DNA of 64,000 nt from Streptomyces cellostaticus (GTDB lineage: Bacteria; Actinomycetota; Actinomycetes; Streptomycetales; Streptomycetaceae), in assembly GCF_001513965.1 (NCBI RefSeq), contig NZ_KQ948015.1, positions 520,236 through 584,235 of the forward strand, in the 5' to 3' direction. Under the pieces are notes generated by a model. It worked only from the letters and a program-made list of their open reading frames with translations. It made no database searches and was not told the DNA's origin. Of the stretch, positions 17,658 to 28,448 are shown one piece after another (position 1 is the first letter of the stretch; each line of letters begins with the position of its first letter). A program made the translations under genes and the position numbers.

Positions 17658-18812
17658 CTACTGACCGAGCCGGAGGCTGAAGTCCAGCCCCTCCCCGGCG
17701 AGTTCGGCCAGCCACCGGTCCGACCGCTCGGCGGTCTCCGCCGAGCGGTTCAGGCCGGACGGCACACCTCCGTCGAGGATGTGGCGGACGCCGAGGGCGA
17801 GGGGCCGGGAGACGCAGCGGGCCATCGCCGACTCCTCCGCGTCGCCCACGAGGTCCAGGAGGTAACCACCGGTCCAGGTGCGGTCCGGGCCGGTCTCGAC
17901 CTCCAGGGACACCGACAGCACCACGCGGTCGCGGTCCGCGTCCGTCGTCGGGTAGGCCTCCGCCAACTCCCTGGCCAGCGCGGCGATGCGCTCGTCGTCG
18001 CCCGCCTTCAGTTCCTCGAAGACCGGCTCCCAGGCCTTCAGCCAGCCGTCCAGGCGCAGGGTGCCTCGTACGAAGGTGCGCGGTGTCCAGGCGCCGGGCA
18101 GGCCGTACTGGTCGATGAAGGGGATGCTGTCCCGGTTGGGGTAGGCCTCGAAGGTCTCCCCGTCCAGGACGTGCGGCCGGGTCGCCTCCCAGGGGCGTTC
18201 GGCGGTGATCGCGGCGCCGTCCTCCAGGTAACGGGCCGGCGAACGAAGGGCGTTGAGCACGCCGAGGGGCGCCCAGCTGAAGCGGTAGCGGAAGTCGTTC
18301 GGGACCGCCGGGACGCCGCCGCAGTAGGAGGTGAGCCGGTAGGAGGCCGGGGTGTCCGCGCCGATCTCCGTGCGCGCCCTGCCGATGAGGCTGTGCGCGA
18401 AGAGGTGGTCGATGCCCGGGTCCAGGCCCGCCTCGGTGAGCACGACCAGGCCGGCCGCCTCGGCCGCGGGCACCTGGTCCAGCACCTCGGGCGAGACATA
18501 GCTGGAGCAGGCGAAGTGGGCCCGCGCACCCACGCAGGCGGACAGCAGTCCCGCATGCCCGGGCGCCGGCAGCATCGATACGACGACGTCCCCGGGCGCC
18601 AGTTCGTCGGCGAGCGCGGGGAGGGTGAATGCGCGGGGCTCGACGCGTCCGGTCAGGCCCAGGCCGGCGAGGGCGGCGGCCGCGCGGTCCCCGGTGCGGT
18701 GCCACAGCCGTACCCGCTCGGCCGTGTCGCACAGCGCGGCCAGTCCGCTGCCGGTGGAGAGTCCGGCACCCACCCAGTGGACGGTGCCGCTCGCCGGAAC
18801 ACGGTCAGTCAT
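17658..18812 (-). CDS. saccharopine dehydrogenase-like oxidoreductase (saccharopine reductase/LYS9 type)
   Basis: A 384-aa Rossmann protein: VHWVGAGLSTGSGLAAL at the N-terminus, VVSMLPAPGHAGLLSACV, and the signature LTEAGLDPGIDHLFAHSLI typical of saccharopine reductases that form or cleave saccharopine at the aminoadipate-semialdehyde side. Its ATG overlaps the preceding gene by eight bases, and it is the last of four overlapping genes. With a lysine-forming saccharopine dehydrogenase homologue next door, conversion of saccharopine to aminoadipate semialdehyde and glutamate is the best inference. The substrate has not been shown. Confidence 0.82.
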   Translation of the reverse strand: MTDRVPASGTVHWVGAGLSTGSGLAALCDTAERVRLWHRTGDRAAAALAGLGLTGRVEPRAFTLPALADELAPGDVVVSMLPAPGHAGLLSACVGARAHFACSSYVSPEVLDQVPAAEAAGLVVLTEAGLDPGIDHLFAHSLIGRARTEIGADTPASYRLTSYCGGVPAVPNDFRYRFSWAPLGVLNALRSPARYLEDGAAITAERPWEATRPHVLDGETFEAYPNRDSIPFIDQYGLPGAWTPRTFVRGTLRLDGWLKAWEPVFEELKAGDDERIAALARELAEAYPTTDADRDRVVLSVSLEVETGPDRTWTGGYLLDLVGDAEESAMARCVSRPLALGVRHILDGGVPSGLNRSAETAERSDRWLAELAGEGLDFSLRLGQ

Positions 18813-19866
18813 GGCGGAACTCCCCTTCTTCGATGCCGAGTTCACGGCCGGCCTGGTGGAACCGGTCGAGGCAGCGCTGCCACGGGCCGGTGCCGGCGAA
18901 GTCGAGCAGCTGGGGCAGGAGGGCCGCGGAGAAGTCGGTGCTGGACTCGCGGGGCAGCAGGGACGGCAGGTTGTCGATGGCGATCAGGTCCAGCGGCGGT
19001 TCCTTGCGCAGGCGGCGCACCGGGTCCGTCCAGTCGGTGGTGCGGTCGTAGACGGGCAGGACGTTCAGCGGGGAGCCCACGTCGCAGGTGACGTCGCACA
19101 GGGTGCGCAGCCGGCGGGCCGGGTCATCCAGGTCCGTCTCGCGCAGGAAGGGCGGGACGGGGGTGGTGGCGAGGACCGCGTTCACCATCACGTCGTGGCC
19201 GAGCAGGGCCCGGCGGTCCAGGTCGCGGGTTTCGGCGAGGTCCCAGCCGGTCGCGGCCACCCCCGCCGCGCCGAAGGCGGCCGAGGCTCCCCGGCCGCTG
19301 CGGCCCAGCGCGCCGACCACCAGCGCCGTGAACTCCTCGTCCCCGTCGGCCGGTTCGAGACCGGCGTCCAGCTCCTGCTTCGAGGTGGGCCGCAGGGGTG
19401 CACCCAGCCGGCCCCGGTGCTGGAGCACGGCGAGCGCGGCGCCGAGGTAGCCCGCCCAGAAGCCGAAGGCGGCCAGCCTGCGGCCCTGGTCGTCCACCAG
19501 GTACTCCAGGTCCAGCAGCGCTCCGGACCCGGCAGCGAACCGCCGCAGCAGGTCCGCGGCGCCCGGCTGTTGCTTGTAGGCGTGTCCGAAGAAGATGTGG
19601 CGGTGGGTCAATGCGGGCGGATCGTACGGGAGTTCCTTCAGGCCCAGGATCACGGTGTCCGGCGGTGCCGTCACCCAGGAGCCCGTCGGGGCGCGGTGGC
19701 AGCCGGCCGCCTCGTACTCCTCGAGGGGGAAGATCCGCTGCGGGGACTCCTCGACGGTCAGGCGCACCCCGCTCTCGGTCAGGCGGCGGGCGTCGGCGGG
19801 GACGACCGGCGTGCGCCGCTCGGTCGTACGGACCTCGTGGCGCAGCCACAGGTGCAGCTCGGTCAT
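18805..19866 (-). CDS. saccharopine dehydrogenase (lysine-forming type, LYS1-like)
   Basis: A 353-aa protein of the alanine dehydrogenase/LYS1 fold. It starts MTELHLWLRHEVRTTERRTP, has LTVEESPQRIFPLEEYEAAG, the HRHIFFGHAYKQQPG segment and NVLPVYDRTTDWTDPVRRL, all characteristic of NAD-dependent lysine-forming saccharopine dehydrogenases. In lysine breakdown this enzyme type would join lysine and 2-oxoglutarate. It overlaps the FAD oxidase gene by ATGA and the next gene by eight bases, so all are translated from one message. Confidence 0.85.
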   Translation of the reverse strand: MTELHLWLRHEVRTTERRTPVVPADARRLTESGVRLTVEESPQRIFPLEEYEAAGCHRAPTGSWVTAPPDTVILGLKELPYDPPALTHRHIFFGHAYKQQPGAADLLRRFAAGSGALLDLEYLVDDQGRRLAAFGFWAGYLGAALAVLQHRGRLGAPLRPTSKQELDAGLEPADGDEEFTALVVGALGRSGRGASAAFGAAGVAATGWDLAETRDLDRRALLGHDVMVNAVLATTPVPPFLRETDLDDPARRLRTLCDVTCDVGSPLNVLPVYDRTTDWTDPVRRLRKEPPLDLIAIDNLPSLLPRESSTDFSAALLPQLLDFAGTGPWQRCLDRFHQAGRELGIEEGEFRHD

Positions 19867-21008
19867 ACCAGGTTGGCCTCCGGGCGCGGGGCGTCGGCCG
19901 CGAACCGGCCGGCGCTCAGGGGGCGGACGTCCAGGAAGGGTACGCGGCCCAGGTACAGGTCGCGGACGATCTCGCCCACGGCGGGTCCCTGCAGGAAGCC
20001 GTGCCCGGAGAAGCCGGTCGCATACAGAAAACGGGATACCGAAGACGCCTCGCCGATCAGCGCGTTGTGGTCGGGGGTGTTCTCGTACAGCCCCGCCCAG
20101 GTGCCGGTGCGGCGCAGGTCGAGCAGGGCGGGGGCGCGCTGCTGCATCGTCTCGCACAGCCGGGGGATCCAGCGGTCGTGGGTGTCGGTGGCGAAGCCCG
20201 GCCGCTCGTCCGGGTCGGACATGCCGAGCAGCAGACCGGGGCCCTCGGCGTGGAAGTACAGGCTGGTGGTGAAGTCGATCGTCATGGGCAGCGCGGGCGG
20301 CAGACCCGGTACCGGTTCGGTGACGGCGATCTGGCGGCGCAGCGGCTCGACCGGAAGGTCGACGCCCGCCATCGTGCCGACCGCTCTCGACCAGGCGCCG
20401 GCCGCACAGATCACCGTATCGGTGTGGATGCGGCCGAGGGTCGTGTTGACGCCGGTGATGGTGGCGCCGTGCCGTTCGATGCCGGTGACCTCGGTGTGGC
20501 GCAGGATACGGGCGCCGTGGGCGCGGGCGGTGGCCGCGTAGCCGTGCACGACCGCCTCGGGCGTGCAGTGGCCGTCGTCCGGGGAGTAGGCGGCGGCCAG
20601 CAGGCCGTCGGTGGTGATCAGCGGGGAAAGGCGGCGGGCCTCCTTCGGGGTGAGCATCCGGCTGGGCACGCCGAGGGAGTTCTGCAGCCGGATACCTGCC
20701 TCGAAGGAGGCGACCTGCTCGGGCGTGGACAGCAGGAACAGATAGCCGACCCGGTGCAGCCCGATGTCCTGGCCCGTCTCCTGCCCGAACCGGGCGAAGG
20801 CCTCCAGGCTGCGCGCGCCGAGCTGGATGTTCAGCTCGTCGGAGAACTGCGCCCGCACCCCGCCCGCGGCCTTGGAGGTGGAGCCGGCGGCGAGTTCGTC
20901 CCGCTCGACCAGGACGACGTCACGCACCCCGGCGCGCGCGAGATGGCAGGCGATGCTCGTGCCCATCACACCGCCGCCGACGATGACCACGCGGGCCTGG
21001 AGGTTCAC
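19863..21008 (-). CDS. FAD-dependent amine/amino acid oxidase (sarcosine/pipecolate oxidase-like)
   Basis: A 381-aa DAO-fold flavoprotein. The FAD dinucleotide motif is ARVVIVGGGVMGTSIACHLA, followed by LVERDELAAGSTSKAAGGVR, which typifies sarcosine/dimethylglycine oxidase relatives. The C-terminal ATGFSGHGFLQGPAVGEIV contacts FAD. Animal pipecolate oxidase belongs to the same broad family. Given its place between an ornithine-cyclodeaminase homologue and saccharopine enzymes, a cyclic imino acid such as pipecolate is a reasonable substrate, but this is inferred from context. Confidence 0.83.
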   Translation of the reverse strand: MNLQARVVIVGGGVMGTSIACHLARAGVRDVVLVERDELAAGSTSKAAGGVRAQFSDELNIQLGARSLEAFARFGQETGQDIGLHRVGYLFLLSTPEQVASFEAGIRLQNSLGVPSRMLTPKEARRLSPLITTDGLLAAAYSPDDGHCTPEAVVHGYAATARAHGARILRHTEVTGIERHGATITGVNTTLGRIHTDTVICAAGAWSRAVGTMAGVDLPVEPLRRQIAVTEPVPGLPPALPMTIDFTTSLYFHAEGPGLLLGMSDPDERPGFATDTHDRWIPRLCETMQQRAPALLDLRRTGTWAGLYENTPDHNALIGEASSVSRFLYATGFSGHGFLQGPAVGEIVRDLYLGRVPFLDVRPLSAGRFAADAPRPEANLV

Positions 21009-21979
21009 GCCCCTGCCTCTCTCGCGGCGCGGATCACGGCCCAGGCCGCCGCGGCGTCCTGGATGCCGAGTCCGGTGCTGTTGTAGTAGACGATGTCATC
21101 AGGGGCGGTGCGGGCGCCACGGCGTCCGGTGAGCACCTCGCCGAGCGGGACGAGGCCGCCCGGGGTGAGCAGTCCCTCGCGCAGGGCGTCCACGATCGGT
21201 CCGGCGTGCCCGGCCGCCGTGTCGGGGTCGTCGACGACGACGGCAGCGGCACGTCGTACGACATCGGTGTCGACCTCCCGGCGGGTGGGCTCGAAGGAAC
21301 CGATGCTGACCACCGTGCAGCCGGGCGCCAGCCACGCGCCGCGCACCACGGGTGTCGTGCTGAGCGTGCAGGCGGCGACCACCGATGCCCCGGTCACGGC
21401 CTCCTCGGCGCTGTCCGCCGCCCGGACGGGCACGCCGAGTCCGGCGGCGAGGGTGCGGGCGGCCGCGGCGCGCCGGTGCGGGTCCGGGCTCCACAGCCTG
21501 AGCGCCGTCACCTCCCGCACCCGGGCGATCATGCGGGCGTGGGCGAGGGCCTGGGTGCCGGAGCCGAGCAGGGCCAGTTCCGTGCGGCCGGGCACGGCGA
21601 GGGCGTCCACGGCGACGGCGCTGCCCGCGGCCGTGCGCAGCGTGGTCACGGCCGTGCCGTCCAGGACGGCGGCGAGCCGGCCGGTGCCGGGGTCGAGCGC
21701 GGTGACGACCGCGTGCACGGTGGGCAGACCGGCCGCCGCGTTGCCCGGGTTGACGCTGCCGAACTTCGCCACCGCCCCGGTGTCCTTGGACAGCCGGGAG
21801 ACGTAGGCGAAGACCACGCTGTCGTCGAAGCGGCTCGGCTCCATGATCTTGCCGGGCAGGTCGGCCTCGCCGGTGCCGAGCGCGGTGAAGGCCGCCCGCT
21901 GGGAGGCGATCGCCGCGTCCGCGCCGAGCAGCCGCGTCACCTCGGCCGCGGAGAGGAAGAGGACGTCGTCGTCGGTCAT
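21005..21979 (-). CDS. ornithine cyclodeaminase/mu-crystallin family protein
   Basis: A 324-aa protein with FLSAAEVTRLLGADAAI at the start, PGKIMEPSRFDDSVVFAYV, AKFGSVNPGNAAAGLPTVHA and the Rossmann loop LALLGSGTQALAHARMI. The family includes ornithine and lysine cyclodeaminases and ketimine reductases such as mu-crystallin, which reduces piperideine-2-carboxylate. It heads the four overlapping genes and lies only 33 bases after the GTP cyclohydrolase II paralogue on the same strand, so that gene may share its transcript. Confidence 0.87.
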   Translation of the reverse strand: MTDDDVLFLSAAEVTRLLGADAAIASQRAAFTALGTGEADLPGKIMEPSRFDDSVVFAYVSRLSKDTGAVAKFGSVNPGNAAAGLPTVHAVVTALDPGTGRLAAVLDGTAVTTLRTAAGSAVAVDALAVPGRTELALLGSGTQALAHARMIARVREVTALRLWSPDPHRRAAAARTLAAGLGVPVRAADSAEEAVTGASVVAACTLSTTPVVRGAWLAPGCTVVSIGSFEPTRREVDTDVVRRAAAVVVDDPDTAAGHAGPIVDALREGLLTPGGLVPLGEVLTGRRGARTAPDDIVYYNSTGLGIQDAAAAWAVIRAAREAGA

Positions 21980-22012
21980 CCTCTGATCCTGTCCGGACGG
22001 CAGCCCGCCGAA

Positions 22013-22672
22013 TCAGGAGCCGTGGGCGACGGCGTCCAGGTGGGGCAGGATGTGGTCCATCCGCTCCCGCTTGGTGCGCAGATAGGTGATGTTGCTCTCG
22101 CACGGCTCGATCAGCAGCGGCACCTGCTCGGCCACCTGGATGCCGTGCCGCACCAGCGCCTCCCGCTTGCGCGGGTTGTTGGACATCAGCCGGACCGAGC
22201 GCACCCCGAGGTCGCGCAGGATCTCGGCCGCGATGCGGTAGTCGCGGGCGTCGACGGGCAGGCCGAGCGCCAGGTTCGCCTCGACCGTGTCCAGGCCCTC
22301 CGCCTGCAGGGCCATCGCCCGCAGCTTGGCGAGCAGGCCGATGCCGCGGCCCTCGTGACCCCTCAGGTAGACGACGATGCCGCTGCCTTCGGCGACCACC
22401 GCACGCAGCGACGAGGCCAGTTGGTCCCCGCACTCGCAGTGCTGCGAGCCGAACGCGTCCCCGGTCAGGCACTCCGAGTGCAGCCGGACCAGAACGTTCT
22501 CGGTGCCGATCTCGCCGTGGACGAGGGCGACTTGCTCGTCACCGCGGTCGTGGTCCAGATAGCCGACCGCCTGGAATTTCCCGTACACGGTGGGCAGCGG
22601 CGCATTCACGACGCGTTCCGCGCCCGAACGCCGCGAGGACTTCTTGCCGAGGACGCCGATGTTTTCTGTCAT
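22013..22672 (-). CDS. GTP cyclohydrolase II paralogue with Met120 (formyl-pyrimidine-producing type)
   Basis: A 219-aa protein with the zinc ligands in [18 protein letters not shown] (three Cys) and the loop [12 protein letters not shown]. The position equal to E. coli RibA Tyr105 (in KIRAYALQ) is Met120 here (KLRAMALQ). Streptomyces coelicolor has a GCH II paralogue reported to stop at the N-formyl product (FAPy), with Met at this site being the key change; that is recalled literature. The start MTENIGVLG at 22672 is used. A creatininase-family gene is divergent 38 bases away. A longer frame upstream has no support. Confidence 0.88.
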   Translation of the reverse strand: MTENIGVLGKKSSRRSGAERVVNAPLPTVYGKFQAVGYLDHDRGDEQVALVHGEIGTENVLVRLHSECLTGDAFGSQHCECGDQLASSLRAVVAEGSGIVVYLRGHEGRGIGLLAKLRAMALQAEGLDTVEANLALGLPVDARDYRIAAEILRDLGVRSVRLMSNNPRKREALVRHGIQVAEQVPLLIEPCESNITYLRTKRERMDHILPHLDAVAHGS

Positions 22673-22710
22673 GATCTGATTCCTAAGCAGAGACGAAAGG
22701 CCGGGAAAAG

Positions 22711-23490
22711 ATGAGTGGTTCGGGCGCGCGTACGGCGGCATACGGGGTGGTACCGGCGGACACTACGGAAGACGTACGGATGCGGGGGGCGGGCGTTTCA
22801 ACGCAGGTCGCCGTCCTTCCCGTCGGCAGCTTCGAACAGCACGGGCCCTTCCTGCCGCTGGCGACCGACACGCTCGTCGCCTGTGCCGTGGCGCGGGAGA
22901 TCGCCGCCGCATACCCGGTGCACCTCCTTCCTCCGGTGACGGTCGGCTGCTCGCACGAGCACACGGCCTGGCCGGGGACCGTCAGCATCTCCGCCGTGAC
23001 CCTGCATGCGGTGGTCCGGGACATCGCCGAGTCGCTGCGCCGCTCCGGTGTGGACGCGCTCGTCGTGGTCAACGGGCACGGCGGCAACTACGTGCTGGGC
23101 AACGTCGTCCAGGAGGCCTCCGCCCGCGGGGAGAAGGCGGCACTCTTCCCGGCCGCCGAGGACTGGGAGGCGGCCAGGGAGCGGGCGGGGGTGCTCACCT
23201 CGCTGCTCACCGACATGCACGCGGGGGAAATCGAGACGTCCATTCTGCTGCACGCTCATCCCGAATTCGTCCGCCCTGGTTACGAGTCCGCGGATTTCAC
23301 CGCGGACGACCGTCGTCATCTGCTCACCGTGGGAATGTCCGCCTATACCGAATCGGGCGTCATCGGCCGTCCTTCCCTGGGCTCGGCGGAAAAGGGGAAG
23401 GAACTGCTGGCGAGCCTGGTGGAATCCTTCGGCGCGACGTACGCGTTGCTCACCTCGGGCGAGGGCGCGGGCGCGGACGTACGGGGGTAG
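22711..23490 (+). CDS. creatininase-family amidohydrolase, candidate FAPy deformylase
   Basis: A 259-aa metal-dependent hydrolase. Metal and catalytic residues sit in [19 protein letters not shown], in [13 protein letters not shown] and in [14 protein letters not shown]. The family holds creatininase, MftE and the archaeal FAPy deformylase ArfB. Divergent transcription from a GCH II paralogue that should release FAPy makes deformylation of that product the most economical role. No mycofactocin genes are present, which argues against MftE. Its 3' end overlaps the convergent flippase gene by 148 bases. Confidence 0.8.
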   Translation: MSGSGARTAAYGVVPADTTEDVRMRGAGVSTQVAVLPVGSFEQHGPFLPLATDTLVACAVAREIAAAYPVHLLPPVTVGCSHEHTAWPGTVSISAVTLHAVVRDIAESLRRSGVDALVVVNGHGGNYVLGNVVQEASARGEKAALFPAAEDWEAARERAGVLTSLLTDMHAGEIETSILLHAHPEFVRPGYESADFTADDRRHLLTVGMSAYTESGVIGRPSLGSAEKGKELLASLVESFGATYALLTSGEGAGADVRG

Positions 23491-24602
23491 CCGCGCAGCC
23501 CGGTGTACCAGCGGGCGACGAGGACGACGGCGCCGGGCAGGCTCGCCACGAAGCTGAGCACGCCGTACACCACGGCGACGGCCACTCCGCTGCTCGCGCC
23601 GAGCCCCGCGGCGCCGAACGCCCAGGCGGTGACGCCCTCGCGGGGGCCGAATCCGCCGACGTTCACCGGCAGGCCCATGGCGACCAGGGCAAGGACGGCG
23701 AGCGGGAGCAGCACCGGCACGGAGGCGGCCGATCCGGCGACCCGGGCCGCGACGACGAACATCGCGACGTGTCCGGCGAGGATGACGGCCGAGGACAGCG
23801 CCACACCGGGCCCGGCCTGCCGGGACAGCAGCCCCTGCCGTGCCTCGCCGAGGGCGGAGCGCAGCGCGCCACGGCGCCGGGCGGACGTACGGTTGTGACG
23901 GACGGCGAGGACGACGGCGAGCGCGCCTGCCGCGGCCAGGGCGGCCGGCGGGGCGAAGCCGCGGACGTCGTCCCGGACGGGCGAGGGCAGGATCAGCAGC
24001 ACCGCCGCGCCGAACACGGTCAGCGCGATCTGCCCGGCGACCCGCTCCAGTACGACCGCCTTCACCCCGCGCCGCAGGTCACCGGCGCTCTGCCCGTGCC
24101 GGACCGCCCGGTGCACATCGCCCAGGACCCCGCCGGGCAGGGCCGCGTTCAGGAACAGCGCACGGTAGTAGTCGGCCACCGCGGGCCCGAAGGCCAGCCG
24201 GATCCCCAGCGCCCGGGCCACCAACTGCCAGCGCCACGCGCTGAACACGGTGGTGACCGCGCCGATCCCGACAGCCGCCAGCAACGTCACCGTGTCGATC
24301 CGCCGCAGCCCGTCGAGAAGCACACCGGTACCCAGCCGCCAGAGCAGGGCGGCGAGGATGACGACACCCACGGCCGTACCGAAGTGGGTACGCAGGGCAC
24401 GGCAGTTGAGGCGGGTCAGGAAGCGGCGAGGGGTGTCGGGCCCGGCCGATTCCTGGGCGCCGGCCTGAGTGGGCTCGGGCGTGCGCGGGCGCGGGAACGC
24501 GGGGGCGTGTGCGGGCGTGGCCTCGCCGACGGGCGGTTCCAGCAGTGCCGTCACGGCATCGGAGGCCGGCGCCGTACCGACGCTCTGCACCCGCCCGCTC
24601 AT
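23343..24602 (-). CDS. lysylphosphatidylglycerol synthase TM region/flippase-like membrane protein
   Basis: A 419-aa protein with about eight transmembrane segments from residue 75 on, including GTAVGVVILAALLWRLG, YYRALFLNAALPGGVLGDVHRA and LPVNVGGFGPREGVTAWAFGA. These are hallmarks of the AglD/YbhN/MprF-N family, often lipid-linked glycan flippases or modifying proteins. Its ATG overlaps the methyltransferase stop (ATGA). The hydrophilic C-terminal ~45 residues are antisense to the end of the creatininase-family gene. It ends the PTPS operon and suggests a membrane-related product. Confidence 0.85.
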   Translation of the reverse strand: MSGRVQSVGTAPASDAVTALLEPPVGEATPAHAPAFPRPRTPEPTQAGAQESAGPDTPRRFLTRLNCRALRTHFGTAVGVVILAALLWRLGTGVLLDGLRRIDTVTLLAAVGIGAVTTVFSAWRWQLVARALGIRLAFGPAVADYYRALFLNAALPGGVLGDVHRAVRHGQSAGDLRRGVKAVVLERVAGQIALTVFGAAVLLILPSPVRDDVRGFAPPAALAAAGALAVVLAVRHNRTSARRRGALRSALGEARQGLLSRQAGPGVALSSAVILAGHVAMFVVAARVAGSAASVPVLLPLAVLALVAMGLPVNVGGFGPREGVTAWAFGAAGLGASSGVAVAVVYGVLSFVASLPGAVVLVARWYTGLRGYPRTSAPAPSPEVSNAYVAPKDSTRLASSSFPFSAEPREGRPMTPDSV

Positions 24603-25629
24603 GACGCCGTGCCCGTCGGCCGGGGCAGAGCGAGCAGGTCGCTGTGGTGGACCACGACCCGCAACTCGCCGGCCGCGCAGGCGGCCAGGCGCTCGTCCAG
24701 ATAGCGCTCGGCACGGTCCCGGAGGCCGGGCCGCTGTTCGACGGCCGCGCCGACCCATCCGCGCAGCCACTGCTCGGTCAGCGCGGACTCGGCGGGGCCG
24801 AGCCGCCACGGGCTCGGATGCACCCGTACCGTCGCCCCGCGCTCGGAGAACGCCTCGCAGGCCACCGTGACCGCGTCCGGACCGAGCAGGCCGGTGCGCC
24901 GCTGGTGGGCGTTGAACGCCTCGGCGACCTCGGCGTCCAGCGGGTGGGCGGGGGTGAGTTCGACGCGTCCGGCGACGGACAGCGTGAGCAGCGCCGGGCA
25001 GCCGGCGCCGGTGCAGGCGTCGGCGAGGGCCTCGATCTCCTCGCGGGTGAGGACGTCCAGCAGCGCCGAGGCGGTCACCAGCGAGGCCCCGCTCAGCGCG
25101 TCGGGGGTGAGCCGGGCGACGTCGCCGCGCCGCGTCTCGACCGTGACCCGGCTGCCGTCGCCGGCGGAGCGCGCTGAGGCCACGGCGGCGAAGTGCAGCA
25201 GGTACGGGTCGCGGTCGTGCAGGATCCAGTGCTGGGCGCCGTCCAGGCGGGGCGCGAGCCAGCGGCCCATCGAGCCGGTGCCGCAGCCCAGGTCGTGCAC
25301 GGCGATACCGCCCGCCCGGCCCGGCAGATCGGCCAGCCGGATCCGCAACGGGTCCAGCAGGTCCTGTGCCCGGGCGGCCGCGTCGGCCCCTTCCCGCAGT
25401 TGCAGCCACTCGGGCGCGTACCGCGACGGCTCCTCCTCGCCGCCGTCGCGCAGCCGCACGGTGGCCCGTTCACCGGGGCGGGCCACGGGCCCGGCGCCGG
25501 CGATCACCCCGGACGGGTCGCTCTCCTGCGCTCCGGCGCCCGGCAGGTGTTCGCCGTCGTCGGGCGTCGACTCCGCCTTGCTGGGCCCGGGCTGGGCCGG
25601 GATCCCCCCGGTCGCCGTCGTCGTGTCCC

Positions 25630-25633
<4 letters not shown>
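24599..25633 (-). CDS. class I SAM-dependent methyltransferase
   Basis: A 344-aa protein with a low-complexity N-terminal ~60 residues and then a Rossmann methyltransferase domain. Motif I is VHDLGCGTGSMGRWLAPRL, followed by HDRDPYLLHFA and SLVTASALLDVLTREEI. Both ends overlap neighbours by four bases (ATGA), so it is tightly coupled to the GT4 gene before it and the flippase-like gene after it. The substrate is unknown; context suggests a pterin-like or glycosylated metabolite. Confidence 0.87.
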
Positions 25634-27329
<1,696 letters not shown>

Positions 27330-27351
27330 TCAGCCGTGTCTCACTCTTTTC

Positions 27352-28347
27352 TCAGGTCAGGCCGTCTTCGCCGTAGGAGATGCGGTGGCACAGGGCCGGG
27401 ATCTCGCCGGAGGCGAGCTTCGGCATCAGCTCCGGCAGTTCCTCGAAGGCGCTGTCCCCGGTGATGAGGGCGTCCAGCGCGGGGTCGGCGAGCAGGTCGA
27501 GGGCGAGCGCCATCCGCTCGCTGTAGCCGCGGCCGGGGCGGGCGGCCGGGGAGACGGTGCCGACCTGGCTGCTGCGCACGGTGAGCCGACGCGAGTGGAA
27601 GGCCTCGCCGAGCGGCAGGGCGATGCACCGGTCGCCGTACCAGCTCAGTTCGACGACCGTACCTTCGGCGGCGAGGAGTTCGAGGGAGCGGGCGAGGCCC
27701 TGTTCGGTGGCGCTGGCGTGGACGACGAGGTCGCAGTCGCCGAGGGCGTCCTCGGGTGCGGCGAAGTCCACGCCGAGTGCCTCGGCGGTCTTCGCGCGGG
27801 CCGGGTCGGCGTCGACCAGTTGGAGCCGTATGCCGGGGAAGCGGGCGAGCAGGGCCGCCACCGAGCAGCCGACCATGCCGCCGCCGACCACCGCGATGCG
27901 GTCGCCGATCTGGGGTGCCGCGTCCCACAGGGCGTTCACGGCGGTCTCCACCGTCCCGGCGAGAACGGCCCGCCGGGCGGGCACCCGCTCGGGCACCACG
28001 GTCACGGCGCTCACCGGAACGGCGTAACGGCTCTGATGCGGATACAGGCAGAAGACCGTACGCCCGACGAGCGCCTCGGGTCCCTCCTCGACGATCCCGA
28101 CGTTCAGGTAGCCGTACTTCACCGGGCCCGGGAAGTCGCCCTCCTGGAACGGCGCCCGCATCACGGCGTGTTGGCTCTCGGGCACCGCGCCGCGGAAGAC
28201 CAGCGTCTCCGTGCCGCGGCTGACTCCGGAGTACAGGGTGCGGACCAGTACCTCGCCCTCGGCGGGGTCCGCGAGCGTGAGGTCGCGCAGCTCGCCGTGG
28301 CCGGGTGAGCGGAGCCAGAACGCGCGGGCCGAGCGGTTCATCGGCAT
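27352..28347 (-). CDS. MDR-family dehydrogenase lacking the catalytic zinc site
   Basis: A 331-aa medium-chain dehydrogenase/reductase. The position where zinc alcohol dehydrogenases have a Cys-Gly-x-Cys-Gly motif reads LYSGVSRGTETLVF, so the catalytic zinc ligand is missing. The NAD(P) site is IAVVGGGMVGCSVAAL followed by LVDADPARAKTAEALG. Relatives include BchC-like and other unassigned dehydrogenases. It lies 112 bases upstream of the PTPS operon on the same strand and divergent from the phosphatidyltransferase. It may reduce the cluster's intermediate. Confidence 0.83.
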   Translation of the reverse strand: MPMNRSARAFWLRSPGHGELRDLTLADPAEGEVLVRTLYSGVSRGTETLVFRGAVPESQHAVMRAPFQEGDFPGPVKYGYLNVGIVEEGPEALVGRTVFCLYPHQSRYAVPVSAVTVVPERVPARRAVLAGTVETAVNALWDAAPQIGDRIAVVGGGMVGCSVAALLARFPGIRLQLVDADPARAKTAEALGVDFAAPEDALGDCDLVVHASATEQGLARSLELLAAEGTVVELSWYGDRCIALPLGEAFHSRRLTVRSSQVGTVSPAARPGRGYSERMALALDLLADPALDALITGDSAFEELPELMPKLASGEIPALCHRISYGEDGLT

Positions 28348-28448
28348 CCTCCTGAACGATCGGGAAGTTGTTCACGTACCGAGAAGTGCACAGGCCGCGC
28401 ACAGTACGCGGCGTTGATCGACTCTGTCACTCGGCCGGAGGGTGTGCG

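Noticed and set aside
22711..23490. Assignment of the creatininase-family gene as mftE (mycofactocin)
   Set aside because: No mftA-D genes are nearby. The adjacent GCH II paralogue gives a more specific context.
23343..25409. A 688-codon frame joining the flippase-like protein to upstream sequence
   Set aside because: The region upstream of 24602 is the shadow of the methyltransferase gene. The ATG at 24602 with an ATGA overlap is the natural start.
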